64,000 nucleotides of DNA from Xanthomonas hortorum (GTDB lineage Bacteria; Pseudomonadota; Gammaproteobacteria; Xanthomonadales; Xanthomonadaceae): the NCBI RefSeq assembly GCF_024339125.1, contig NZ_CP101417.1, positions 2,181,001 to 2,245,000 of the forward strand. Direction: 5' to 3'. Under the pieces are notes generated by a model, which saw only the letters and a program-made list of their open reading frames with translations, was not told the DNA's origin and did no database searches. Numbering within the stretch: position 1 is the first letter of the stretch; every line of letters starts with the position of its first letter. Both the position numbers and the translations under genes were made by a program. Of the stretch, positions 1-7,602 are shown piece after piece.

Positions 1-555
1 TTCAGCCCGTTCACCATCCTCACCGGTGCAGCCTTGGTGTTCGGCTATGCGCTGCTCGGCAGCACTTGGTTGATCCTCAAGACCGAGGGACGCACGCACA
101 CCCTGGCGCGCCAGTTGACCAAGCCGCTGGTCGGGGTGGTGGTGACCTTTCTGGTGCTGGTCAGCGCGTGGCTGCCGTTCCTGAGTTCGCACGTGATGGC
201 GCGCTGGTTCGCGGGTGGCAGCTTCTGGTGGTTGTCGCCCATCCCGGTGGTGACCGCAGCGGTGGCACTTACGTTATGGCGCAGCAGCGACCGCTCACGC
301 AGCGACGCCTCGCCATTTCTGCTGACGCTGGCGATCTTCGTGCTGGGTTTTATCGGGTTGGTGCTGGGCATGTGGCCGTATCTGGTGCCGCCGAGCTATA
401 CCATCTGGCAGGCAGCCGCGCCGCCTTCGTCGCAGATCTTCCCGTTGGTTGGCCTGGTCGTGCTATTGCCACTGGTGTTGGGATATACGGTGTGGTCGTA
501 TCGCGTATTTCGCGGCAAGATCGCGGCGGATGTGGGCTATCACCATCACCACTGA
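1..555 (+). CDS. cydB: Cytochrome d (bd-type) ubiquinol oxidase subunit II, 3' part
   Basis: The 5' end lies outside the window; 184 residues remain, read in frame from base 1. The protein is the membrane subunit that, with CydA, forms a heme bd quinol oxidase reducing oxygen at the inner membrane. Visible are about four hydrophobic helices and the conserved C-terminal segment with WPYLVPPSYTIWQAAAPPSSQ, typical of subunit II near the last helices, followed by a short cytoplasmic tail ending VGYHHHH. The CydB/CioB family assignment is by sequence resemblance. cydA would be expected just upstream. The four terminal histidines are native codons cac/cat, not a cloning tag. Confidence 0.9.
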   Translation, partial: FSPFTILTGAALVFGYALLGSTWLILKTEGRTHTLARQLTKPLVGVVVTFLVLVSAWLPFLSSHVMARWFAGGSFWWLSPIPVVTAAVALTLWRSSDRSRSDASPFLLTLAIFVLGFIGLVLGMWPYLVPPSYTIWQAAAPPSSQIFPLVGLVVLLPLVLGYTVWSYRVFRGKIAADVGYHHHH

Positions 556-620
556 GCGAACTTCAGCGCCGCGCCGCATGGAATGCCGGCATGACGTCGC
601 CGCGCAGTAGCGCTGAAAAT

Positions 621-646
621 ACAACGCCCGCATCTGCGGGCGTTGT
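621..646 (-). terminator. Rho-independent terminator (hairpin), best on minus strand
   Basis: A perfect 12-bp stem, acaacgcccgca pairing with tgcgggcgttgt, has a tight 2-base centre. On the minus strand it is followed by ATTTTC, so it most likely ends the small gene at 669-872. It also lies 65 bases beyond the cydB stop and may act on both converging transcripts. Confidence 0.7.
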
Positions 647-668
647 GCTATCGAATTGCGGGGCGGCC

Positions 669-872
669 TCAGCGTTTTTCCGAGCCGTCCGGCCGTTCGT
701 AATCGTGCTCCGGGTCGGCCTTGTTCACGTCACGGTCCTCGTCGGGCATGTCGTGCACCTTCCAGTCCGCATCTTCGTTGCGTCGTTCCTGCGGCGTAAA
801 CGGCTTGCTCTGATCGGCGTCAGGGCCCCATGGTTTCTTCGGCTCGTTCCCCATCTGCATCTCCTGCGTCAC
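669..872 (-). CDS. Small hydrophilic protein of unknown function
   Basis: A 67-residue, highly charged protein without membrane segments; I do not recognise a family. It is rich in Asp, Glu, Lys and Pro (for example KPFTPQERRNEDADWKVHDM) and looks intrinsically disordered. Other in-frame ATG codons follow at residues 5 and 7, so the true start may be a few codons downstream. It converges on cydB and ends at a hairpin terminator. Codon use has the GC-rich third positions of its neighbours, which supports real coding. Confidence 0.6.
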   Translation of the reverse strand: MTQEMQMGNEPKKPWGPDADQSKPFTPQERRNEDADWKVHDMPDEDRDVNKADPEHDYERPDGSEKR

Positions 873-989
873 GGTGTGCTATCACGCTAGGCAAAGACCC
901 ATTGCAGTGCGGTGAACGAAGCTGTGTGGTGGTGTGAAGTACTGCCGGCTTGGTCCGCATGCTGGTCGCGGGCGAGCTTGCCGCCACCG

Positions 990-1631
990 TCAGCCGCCGG
1001 TCTGTGAATGAGGAGCTTCCACCGGCTTGGATTGTGGCGAGTCCTTCTGCCGCAGCCAGATCGTCAAGACCACCAGCGAGAACACCGCAAGAAATTCGCT
1101 CTGCCAGTTCTGCATCGACTCGAACCAGAACCCGGCATCGGTGAAGTGGTCGAGCATACTGATCGGCTGCAGGCCCTTCTGTGCACGCTTCAGCAGCTCC
1201 AGTCGCCAGCTACCGATCAGATGCAACACAAAGCTCATCAGGAACAGGATGCCGAAGGCGATCGCCAGCGAATGTTCGTACAGTCGCAGCCATATCCCGC
1301 CGGCACGTGCCGGCCACGGCGCAGGACCGGGTTTGATCGACGTGTGCTCCTCATCTGGATCGAGCGGGCGAGATTCCGCCGACCCCACCTGACGCAACGT
1401 GACCGTCAACAGCACGTACATGCCCATCTGCAGAAATTCGCTCTCCCAGTTTTCGAACAACGCAGACATGAAGTGCGGGCTGTGCAGATAGGCCGCCAAC
1501 TGCAGCGTCGGCAATCCCTGCTCGCGCAGCTCTGTGTTGTACGCATGGAGCCCAGCATAGATCTGGCAACCGATAAAGAACAAGGTCAGCGCAAGCAGAC
1601 ACAACGATAGCCCGTGACGACGCAAGAACAT
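990..1631 (-). CDS. DUF6766-type membrane protein
   Basis: A 213-residue inner-membrane protein of unknown function. The start at 1631 is chosen because AGGAGG lies 7 bases upstream; the open frame extends further but without a good ribosome site. It is an internal duplication: each half has a hydrophobic helix, then a motif of the form NWxSEFLxxxxxVxLTxxLRQ (FENWESEFLQM near residue 60, MQNWQSEFLAV near 180). The first helix begins right after MFLRRHGLSL. The layout resembles proteins labelled DUF6766. It is divergent from the SDR gene at 1878, with a 246-base shared promoter region. Homologues often sit with general-stress genes, which fits this neighbourhood, but the function is not known. 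Confidence 0.75.
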   Translation of the reverse strand: MFLRRHGLSLCLLALTLFFIGCQIYAGLHAYNTELREQGLPTLQLAAYLHSPHFMSALFENWESEFLQMGMYVLLTVTLRQVGSAESRPLDPDEEHTSIKPGPAPWPARAGGIWLRLYEHSLAIAFGILFLMSFVLHLIGSWRLELLKRAQKGLQPISMLDHFTDAGFWFESMQNWQSEFLAVFSLVVLTIWLRQKDSPQSKPVEAPHSQTGG

Positions 1632-1877
1632 GGAATGCCTCCTGACAATGTGCTTAGTATCAAATTCGCTGAGCAAGAACGCATGAAGCCCACAACGACG
1701 CGCGCGCCTCAACACAAGACGGCAACTGAACACACAACTGAGCCAGCCCTGCGTCGTTGCCAGCACACGCGCCGCCGACATCGCCTAGCCCGGATGTTTA
1801 CGTTTGCATGTCCACACTGGCCCTCAGCGCAGCACTCGCGCTTTGTACGTCAGTGAACCCAACGTCAGGAGAGGACC

Positions 1878-2744
1878 ATGCCCGTACCCAATTACCCGCG
1901 CCCGCCATTCAAGCCGCAGCAACAAGGCTTCCCGGGCCGCACCGAAAAGATGGACCCGCGTCCGGACCACGGTGAAGACAGCTACGTCGGCCATGGGCAA
2001 TTGAAAGGCAAGCGTGCATTGATCACGGGTGGCGACAGCGGCATCGGTGCGGCCGTTGCGATCGCCTATGCACGCGAAGGCGCCGATGTGGCCATCGCTT
2101 TTCTGCCTGACGAGCAGGAGGACGCGGCCAAGATCGGCGCGCTGATCGAGAAAGCCGGCGTCAAGGCGCTTCTGGTCGGATGCGACATCAGCGACCCAAG
2201 CCAGGCCGCAGCATTGATTGACAAGGTCAACGGCACCTTCGGCGGGCTGGATATCCTGGTCAACAACGCCGGCTATCAGAAGTATTTCGAGAGTTTCGAA
2301 GACATCACCCTGGACGAGTGGCGCAGGACCTTCGACACCAATGTACATGCCGTCTTCAATCTGGTGCGGCTGTCTGCGCCCCTGATGACCGATGGTGGCT
2401 CCATCATCAACACCGCATCGGTGCAATCGAAGAAACCCACTCCCAACATCCTGCCTTACGCAGCCACCAAGGGGGCTTTGGCCAATCTCACCATCGGGTT
2501 GGCAGGCGTGCTTGCCGAGAAGAAGATTCGCGTCAACGCAGTGCTCCCCGGCCCGATCTGGACGCCCTTCATTCCCTCCGGCATGGACGAAGAATCAGTG
2601 GAAAACTTCGGCGCGCAGACGCCGATGGGGCGCCCTGGCCAGCCGGTGGAATTGGCCTCGGCCTACGTCATGCTTGCAGCAGATACCGCCAGCTACACCT
2701 CGGGCACGCTGCTGACGATCTCCGGCGGCGCTGTCACGCTGTAG
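1878..2744 (+). CDS. SDR family NAD(P)-dependent oxidoreductase (YhdG/YhxC-like)
   Basis: A 288-residue classical short-chain dehydrogenase/reductase. A roughly 40-residue N-terminal extension (PNYPRPPFKPQQQGFPG) precedes the Rossmann fold, as in stress-associated SDRs of the YhdG/YhxC group. The nucleotide-binding motif is TGGDSGIG near residue 51, followed by NNAG, catalytic Ser in NTASVQS, and YAATK (Tyr and Lys of the active site), with PGPIWTP after it. A strong ribosome site, AGGAGAG, sits 5 bases before the ATG. The substrate cannot be told from sequence. It is divergent from the DUF6766 gene and followed by a hairpin. Confidence 0.88.
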   Translation: MPVPNYPRPPFKPQQQGFPGRTEKMDPRPDHGEDSYVGHGQLKGKRALITGGDSGIGAAVAIAYAREGADVAIAFLPDEQEDAAKIGALIEKAGVKALLVGCDISDPSQAAALIDKVNGTFGGLDILVNNAGYQKYFESFEDITLDEWRRTFDTNVHAVFNLVRLSAPLMTDGGSIINTASVQSKKPTPNILPYAATKGALANLTIGLAGVLAEKKIRVNAVLPGPIWTPFIPSGMDEESVENFGAQTPMGRPGQPVELASAYVMLAADTASYTSGTLLTISGGAVTL

Positions 2745-3197
2745 CACGTGCAGGGCGTCATCGGGCCCGCGTCACCCGCAAGGTGACGCGGGTTCTCCTC
2801 GATCGAGATTGCCGCTGGCTTCGAAGCATGCCGGCGACTGCGCGACAGTATGAGAAACGCCAACTGGCGTTGCCAGTGCAATCTGACGTAAAACTGCACT
2901 GCATCAAATCCCGCCGAATGCGTGGCAACAGTGCCGGCAAACCTTGCACTGTGTGGCGTTTCGGCATATCCGACGCAGTGACCGACCCCGACCATGACGC
3001 TTGGCACTGGTAAATTCCGGGCCAGCCGTGCGTACTGCGCGCATGACACGGCGAGCTCGACTTGGTAAAGGGCTCCGTTCGATCACGATAATCGTGGCTG
3101 CAAAGTGCAATTTCGTGGTAATGCGCAGGCGCACTTTCGCGCCGCCGTCACAATTCTCAACTGAACATGTATCAGCACTTTGCGGACAGAAGCGCCC
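2745..3197. other. Intergenic region with one terminator-like hairpin
   Basis: This 453-base spacer separates the SDR gene from the response regulator. At 2766-2792 a 10-bp stem, cccgcgtcac with gtgacgcggg, around a 7-base loop is followed by ttctcctc and probably ends the SDR transcript. The rest should hold the promoter of the regulator gene; I could not identify a convincing -24/-12 or -35/-10 pair. No coding frame looks real. Confidence 0.5.
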
Positions 3198-4478
3198 ATG
3201 GACCGTCTTTCCTGCGCCATCATCGACGACGACGTGGAGTTCTGCGATCAGGTGGTGGAGTTAGCCACCGATAGCGGCTTCCGGGCCAAGGGCATGCACA
3301 CCCTTGGCGAAGCCAGCCGTTGGCTGGACAGCAACTTCCCCGATCTACTGGTCGTGGACGTTGGCCTGCCCGACGGCAGCGGTTTCGATCTCATCGAACG
3401 GCTCGACCCGGATCACTCGCCACAGATCGTGGTGGTGTCGGGCGATTACGCCCGTGAAACGCAGGGCCGCGCACAGCAGTTCGGGGTCAGCGAGTTCCTG
3501 ACCAAGCCATTCGCGCCGGAACGCCTGGAGCGTGTGCTCGGCGGCCTGCGTGAAGCGCAGCAGGGCAACCTGGGCATCGTCGGCAACAGCGACAGCATCG
3601 TGCTGTTGCGCAAGGACATCGTGCGCGTGGCGCCAACCGACTTGAACGTGCTGGTGACCGGCGAGACCGGTACCGGCAAGGATCTGGTGGCGCGTGCCAT
3701 CCATCGTGTCTCCGGTCGTCGCGGCCGCTTTGTGCCGGTTAACTGCGGCGCAATCCCGGAAGAACTGCTGGCAAGCCAGCTGTTCGGTCACGAGCGCGGC
3801 AGCTTCACCGGCGCCGATCGCCGCCATGCCGGATTTCTGGAGCAGGCTGCCGACGGCACGCTGTTTCTGGATGAAATCGGCGAAATGCCCAAGCGTCTGC
3901 AGGTGTATCTGCTGCGGGCGATCGAATCGCGCAGCTTCATGCGCGTGGGCGGCAACGAAGAGATTCCGCTCGATGCGCGCGTGGTCGCTGCCACCCACCA
4001 GCATGTGCAGCGCGAGCATGCGGTGCTGCGCGAGGATCTGTTCTACCGGCTCAACGAATATCCGATCCAGGTGCCACCGCTGCGCGAACGGCGTGGCGAT
4101 GCGCGGTTGTTGGGCTTGCGTGTGATCGACGAACTCAATGTCAAATACGGCACCCGCAAGTTGCCGACCAAGTCATTGCTGCGCTATCTGGCATACCACA
4201 CGTGGCCGGGCAACGTGCGCGAGCTGCGCTCGTTCATCCGCTATCTGTATCTACGCTCCGATGGCGACCTGTTGAGTGCGCCGGATGTGGAGCAGACCGT
4301 GCCGCAGGCCGACGAGAACGGATTGTTGATTCCCGCAGGCTGGACCATGCGCCAGGCCGAAGACGCGATGATCGAGGCAGCATTGGCACGCACCCGCTTC
4401 AACAAGAAGGCCGCCGCACGCGAGTTGGGCATCAGTGTGCGTACCTTGCACAACCGGCTCAGCGACAAGGACGCGTAG
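3198..4478 (+). CDS. Sigma-54-type response regulator (NtrC family)
   Basis: A 426-residue transcriptional activator in three parts. The receiver domain (about 1-120) has the acidic pocket D10-D12, phosphoacceptor D54 in VVDVGLPDG, a Ser at the switch position (VVSGDY) and the conserved Lys in FLTKPF. An AAA+ sigma-54 interaction domain follows, with Walker A GETGTGKD near 155, the loop GSFTGA near 201 and Walker B LFLDEIGEM. At the C-terminus a Fis-type helix-turn-helix is seen in NKKAAARELGISVRTLHNRL. GSFTGA differs by one residue from the usual GAFTGA that contacts sigma-54. ATG 3198 is preferred over a TTG at 3180. No cognate full kinase is adjacent; a 75-residue protein overlaps its stop codon. 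Confidence 0.92.
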   Translation: MDRLSCAIIDDDVEFCDQVVELATDSGFRAKGMHTLGEASRWLDSNFPDLLVVDVGLPDGSGFDLIERLDPDHSPQIVVVSGDYARETQGRAQQFGVSEFLTKPFAPERLERVLGGLREAQQGNLGIVGNSDSIVLLRKDIVRVAPTDLNVLVTGETGTGKDLVARAIHRVSGRRGRFVPVNCGAIPEELLASQLFGHERGSFTGADRRHAGFLEQAADGTLFLDEIGEMPKRLQVYLLRAIESRSFMRVGGNEEIPLDARVVAATHQHVQREHAVLREDLFYRLNEYPIQVPPLRERRGDARLLGLRVIDELNVKYGTRKLPTKSLLRYLAYHTWPGNVRELRSFIRYLYLRSDGDLLSAPDVEQTVPQADENGLLIPAGWTMRQAEDAMIEAALARTRFNKKAAARELGISVRTLHNRLSDKDA

Positions 4479-4705
4479 TGGCCGATGCATCCGATGGACA
4501 GCGGCGTGAGCTGCTGCACCAATTGCGCAACCGCCTCAACGTGATGGGATTTGCGCTGTATGCATTGCGCAACGATGTCTCCAAGCCACTGGAAACCTTG
4601 CGCAGCGCACACCAGTCAGCGGTGGAGCTGCTCAATCAGCTCGGCGAAGAAGAGCGCGCCCGGCAGCAGATGAAAGACACCCAGGCCGACACTTCCGATC
4701 GGTGA
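4478..4705 (+). CDS. 75-residue protein with an H-box-like (DHp/Spo0B-like) segment
   Basis: A GTG start shares its first base with the TAG stop of the sigma-54 regulator, so translation is probably coupled. The protein is a single predicted helical hairpin: RRELLHQLRNRLNVMGFAL near residues 9-27 resembles the H-box of histidine kinase dimerisation domains and of Spo0B (His, then xxRNxLN). A second amphipathic helix follows (LRSAHQSAVELLNQLGEEE), then a polar tail. There is no ATP-binding domain. It could be a phosphotransfer or docking partner of the upstream regulator or a simple helical adaptor. The coding call rests on the overlap and codon usage; the function is inference. Confidence 0.6.
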   Translation: MADASDGQRRELLHQLRNRLNVMGFALYALRNDVSKPLETLRSAHQSAVELLNQLGEEERARQQMKDTQADTSDR

Positions 4706-4719
4706 CGGGTTGTCGGTGA

Positions 4720-4737
4720 GATCCGATCAGCGGATCG
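4720..4737. terminator. Short hairpin between converging genes
   Basis: gatccg and cggatc form a 6-bp stem in the 33-base gap between two converging genes. There is no clear T-tract, so termination activity is uncertain. Confidence 0.3.
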
Positions 4738-4738
4738 A

Positions 4739-5122
4739 TCAATAATGCTCGGCCGGTTGAGCCTGGTCGCTCAGCAGCGTGGTGATCGCGCGCGGGTTGT
4801 ACGGCTTCATGCAGTACGACAGATGCGCAAAGCGCGCTGGCAGCGTGTAGCGGTCATAACCGGAACAGAACGAGAACGGGACCCCGCGCTCCAGCAATGC
4901 ATCGGCCACCGGAAACACCGGCTGCCCTCGCACATTGACGTCGAGCAACGCACCATCGATCTCCTCGCCTGAAGTCACCAGCGAAAGCGCGTCGGATACA
5001 TTGCCCACCGGTCCGACCACGCTGACACCGGCTTCGATCAGCAAGTCGTTGAGCGATTGGGCGAGCAGATAATCGTCCTCGACCACAAGGATGCGGCGGC
5101 CGTGCAGCGCTGTGTTGGACAT
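4739..5122 (-). CDS. Stand-alone receiver domain response regulator
   Basis: A 127-residue protein consisting only of a receiver domain. The acidic pair is E15-D16-D17 (LVVEDDYLL), the phosphoacceptor is D61 (GALLDVNVRG), a Ser lies at the switch position (FSFCSGYD), and the conserved Lys is in YCMKPY. No output domain follows, so it probably acts by protein contact or as a phosphate sink. The start at 5122 has GGAG 6 bases upstream; a longer frame to 5209 lacks such a site. It converges on the sigma-54 regulator and its mini-protein, so the three may form one signalling group, but this is inference from position. Confidence 0.85.
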   Translation of the reverse strand: MSNTALHGRRILVVEDDYLLAQSLNDLLIEAGVSVVGPVGNVSDALSLVTSGEEIDGALLDVNVRGQPVFPVADALLERGVPFSFCSGYDRYTLPARFAHLSYCMKPYNPRAITTLLSDQAQPAEHY

Positions 5123-5466
5123 AAAAACTCCGGAACTAAAATGCGGTCTGACGACGCACGCATCGTGCGCGCACCCCGCGTTAATAACGCGCGTAAGCAA
5201 GCGCTTCAAATAGCGATCTCATCAACTTCAGGACAAGTAAGCACGCGTGCGTGGATGACTACATGCAAACCTGCATGCAAACGCACCGGTCACGGAAAAA
5301 ATTGCGCAGCAGTGCACATCTTGCGACCTGTTCGATCGTCGCTAAAAAGAGTGTGCTGTTGAATTCAACGAGATCCTTGCAGCACCGGTGTCCACGTCAG
5401 TCATAAACTTGGCGCGCATTGTGCGTATCGACCCCGAGTCCTTGAGACGTACACAGTGGAGTAGTC
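5123..5466. other. Divergent promoter region
   Basis: This 344-base spacer lies between the lone receiver gene and the gene at 5467. It is less GC-rich than its surroundings and contains a short direct repeat (atgcaaac, near 5263 and 5275). I see no gene and no promoter I could assign. Confidence 0.35.
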
Positions 5467-6039
5467 ATGATTACGCGCATTCTTCAGTTGTCCGCCCGCG
5501 TGGCGAGCAACGCATGGGTCGAGGTCGGCGTGGGCGCCGATGCGGACATTCTGATCGCCGATCGGGGCGGCAAACGCGAAGAACGTGCCACCTTCGGTCG
5601 ACGCGCTCCCGGACAGCAGCGCTCGATCCACATGCAGGAGCCGAGCTGGCTGGGCGGCGTGGACCTGGCGATCTGGGAAACACAGCGCTGTGCGATTCCG
5701 CTATGCGGATTCGTCTGCACGGCCTCTGCAGATGGCAGCACTGCCGCCACCTGGTTGAGTCAGGACAATGGCGAGGTGTACGCAGCGGGCCTGCGCAACG
5801 TAATGGATATCGGCGGCCGCCTGCAAATGGGGTTCTCCTTGCTGGTGGCCTCGTCGGCCAGCATGCCCACGCACCGTCCGCTCTGCATCGATGGCGATGT
5901 CAAACAATGGCTGCATGTCGGCGGCAAAGTGGCCATGCTGCATCTCACGCCTTGGCAGCTGGGTCGCTATACGACCGCAGCCGGGGTACGGCCTGACTGG
6001 ACCAGCGAGGAACACTCGGCGCAGATCGCGCGCGTTTAA
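5467..6039 (+). CDS. Hypothetical protein, 190 residues
   Basis: I do not recognise this family. The frame has the GC-rich third positions of real genes, and the ATG at 5467 follows a low-GC upstream region. No signal peptide, transmembrane helix or known catalytic motif is visible. The composition is mixed and globular, with beta-like stretches such as ASNAWVEVGVGADADILIAD and WLHVGGKVAMLHLTPWQLG and several Trp residues. It stands alone, with a GC-rich hairpin region just after its stop. It may be specific to Xanthomonas and relatives. Confidence 0.6.
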   Translation: MITRILQLSARVASNAWVEVGVGADADILIADRGGKREERATFGRRAPGQQRSIHMQEPSWLGGVDLAIWETQRCAIPLCGFVCTASADGSTAATWLSQDNGEVYAAGLRNVMDIGGRLQMGFSLLVASSASMPTHRPLCIDGDVKQWLHVGGKVAMLHLTPWQLGRYTTAAGVRPDWTSEEHSAQIARV

Positions 6040-6278
6040 GTGGGGAATGTCAGGCAGCAAACATAAAGGGGCCCCTGGGGGGCCCTCGTCGTTCTGGTCG
6101 TGCGATGTTGTTTCAGCTACGGAAGGCGGCATGGTCATGCGTCATGCATTTCGCATGCATCGCACGCGGCTAGGGCATCAAGCCTTCAACCAGTTTGGCT
6201 TGGAACATCCGACTCATGTTGAAGCTCCGGTCTTGGTGGCTTTGAGCGTTGATTGAATGGTGTGGGTGCGTTGGGGGC

Positions 6279-6450
6279 AGAGCGGTTGATCTGCGGGTTT
6301 GCTGCAGGGCCCTTGCCCGCCCACCATCGCGGGACACGCTGCAAGTACGTCCTTGTAAGCTCTTACGCGGCATCCATGCCGCGTAAGGTCCCGCGACGGT
6401 GGGCGGGCAAGGACCAGTGGAGATCGCCGGTGTGCATGTTTTCAAGCAGC
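6279..6450 (+). repeat. Type-A palindromic intergenic repeat, copy 1
   Basis: About 170 bases. The outer inverted repeat (cttgcccgcccacc ... ggtgggcgggcaag) encloses gcgggac/gtcccgc and an inner perfect hairpin, cttacgcggcat/atgccgcgtaag. Flanks agcggttgatctgcgggttt and gcatgttttcaagcag recur at the other copies (35.0 kb inverted, 51.3 and 51.5 kb). There is no coding content. It looks like a MITE- or REP-like element able to form a cruciform or long RNA hairpin. Confidence 0.85.
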
Positions 6451-6506
6451 CTACGAACTGTCTGGCGTGGCAACTTGTGCCGTCATTGATTGATCTGTCG
6501 TCGCAC

Positions 6507-6536
6507 TAAAAAGCCCGGGTCGCGAACGACCCGGGC
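6507..6536 (-). terminator. Terminator of the manganese catalase gene
   Basis: A perfect 10-bp stem, gcccgggtcg with cgacccgggc, around a cgaa loop. On the minus strand it is followed by TTTTTAGT. It lies 30 bases past the catalase stop codon and has the form of a classical intrinsic terminator. Confidence 0.85.
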
Positions 6537-6566
6537 CAGTGCTGGGTGCGCTGGCACTCAGCAGGT

Positions 6567-7466
6567 TCAGCGCTGGATGTCGCCGGTGGTGGAGCCGGCA
6601 CCCGGGCCTGCGCCCAGGTCGGCACCGGTCACGCGGTCGAGCTCTGGATTGGAGAGCAGACGCAACGACATCGCGTCCAGTGCGTCGGTCTGGGTCGCGT
6701 CCAACGCAACCGTGGCCGAGCCGTCACCGCCATCGACTGCAGTCTGCAGTTCGCGGTCTGCAACCACGTCCCATTGCTCGCCGGCATTCCACGGACCGAC
6801 CATGTCGCCTTCGCCCTGCGACATGTTGTAGTAGGTGTCGGTGAAGCGCGGGTCGCCCGGCAGCTTGCCCGGCGGGAAGTTCGGCTCGATCGAGTACAGC
6901 GCTTTCTCGAACGACTTCTGATGCGCCACCTCGCGTGTCATCAAAAAGCGCAGCGCATCCACGATGCCAGGATCGTCGGTGATGGTGATCAGACGCTCGT
7001 ACACCAGCTTGGCGCGTGCTTCGGCGGCGATGTTGGAACGCAGGTCGGAGGTCGGGCAACCGATCGAGTCCACATACGCCGACGTCCACGGCACACCGCT
7101 GGAATTGACCAGCGCCGGGCCACCACCGTACAAGATCTGCTGGGTGTGGCTGGTGCTGTTCTGGGTCATGGTGCGCATCTCCATGGCCTCCTCCATGCCT
7201 TCGGACAACACCGCCTTCGGTCCCTTGTTGAGCATGGCGATGATCGAGCCGATGATCTCCAGGTGGCTCAGTTCTTCGGTGGCGATATCGAACAGCAAAT
7301 CCTTGCGGCCCGGATCGTCTTCGCCCAATGCCTGGGTGAAGTACTGCATCGCAGCGGCGAGTTCGCCCTGCGGTCCGCCAAACTGCTCGAGCATCAACGT
7401 GGCCAGATCCGGATTCGGCTCGGCAACGCGGACGGTGTACATCAACCGCTTGTTATGCATAAACAT
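6567..7466 (-). CDS. Manganese catalase
   Basis: A 299-residue non-heme, di-manganese catalase that dismutates hydrogen peroxide in the cytosol. Ferritin-like ligand motifs are visible: an early Glu in the helix around LEQFGGPQGELAAAMQYF, EELSHLEIIG (Glu and His), a Glu near RSNIAAEARAKLVYERL, and REVAHQKSFEKAL (Glu and His). The C-terminal tail GPWNAGEQW and the length fit the family. The start at 7466 is preferred (GGAG 8 bases upstream). It lies 136 bases downstream of the DUF892 gene on the same strand, an arrangement like the enteric yciGFE-katN stress cluster. It ends in a strong terminator. Confidence 0.93.
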   Translation of the reverse strand: MFMHNKRLMYTVRVAEPNPDLATLMLEQFGGPQGELAAAMQYFTQALGEDDPGRKDLLFDIATEELSHLEIIGSIIAMLNKGPKAVLSEGMEEAMEMRTMTQNSTSHTQQILYGGGPALVNSSGVPWTSAYVDSIGCPTSDLRSNIAAEARAKLVYERLITITDDPGIVDALRFLMTREVAHQKSFEKALYSIEPNFPPGKLPGDPRFTDTYYNMSQGEGDMVGPWNAGEQWDVVADRELQTAVDGGDGSATVALDATQTDALDAMSLRLLSNPELDRVTGADLGAGPGAGSTTGDIQR

Positions 7467-7602
7467 GGGTCGTGCTCCATGGCTGGCACCCGGGATGACT
7501 GCCACTCGGTAAGCGGACAGAAAACGCGGGGCTCTGGCTTTCGGGGGTGATGCCCGCAGACGCGGGCAGACGCAGCGCGGCAGTGCCGCACTGCGCGATG
7601 CA

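Larger units (their letters stand above)
6040..6566. other. Intergenic region with palindromic repeat and terminators
   Basis: This 527-base non-coding stretch holds a GC-rich hairpin at about 6066-6087 just after the 190-residue protein gene, one copy of the type-A palindromic repeat (6279-6450, listed separately) and the terminator of the manganese catalase gene (6507-6536). Open frames through the repeat are by-products of its palindromes. Confidence 0.6.

Noticed and set aside
541-555. Histidine tag at the end of CydB
   Set aside because: Only four His residues, in native genome context with a natural stop and downstream intergenic DNA; some natural CydB tails are His-rich.
6170-6445. 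91-codon minus-strand frame in the type-A repeat
   Set aside because: Similar frames (GPYAAWMPRKS) appear at each repeat copy because the palindromes are stop-free; no ribosome site or independent conservation.
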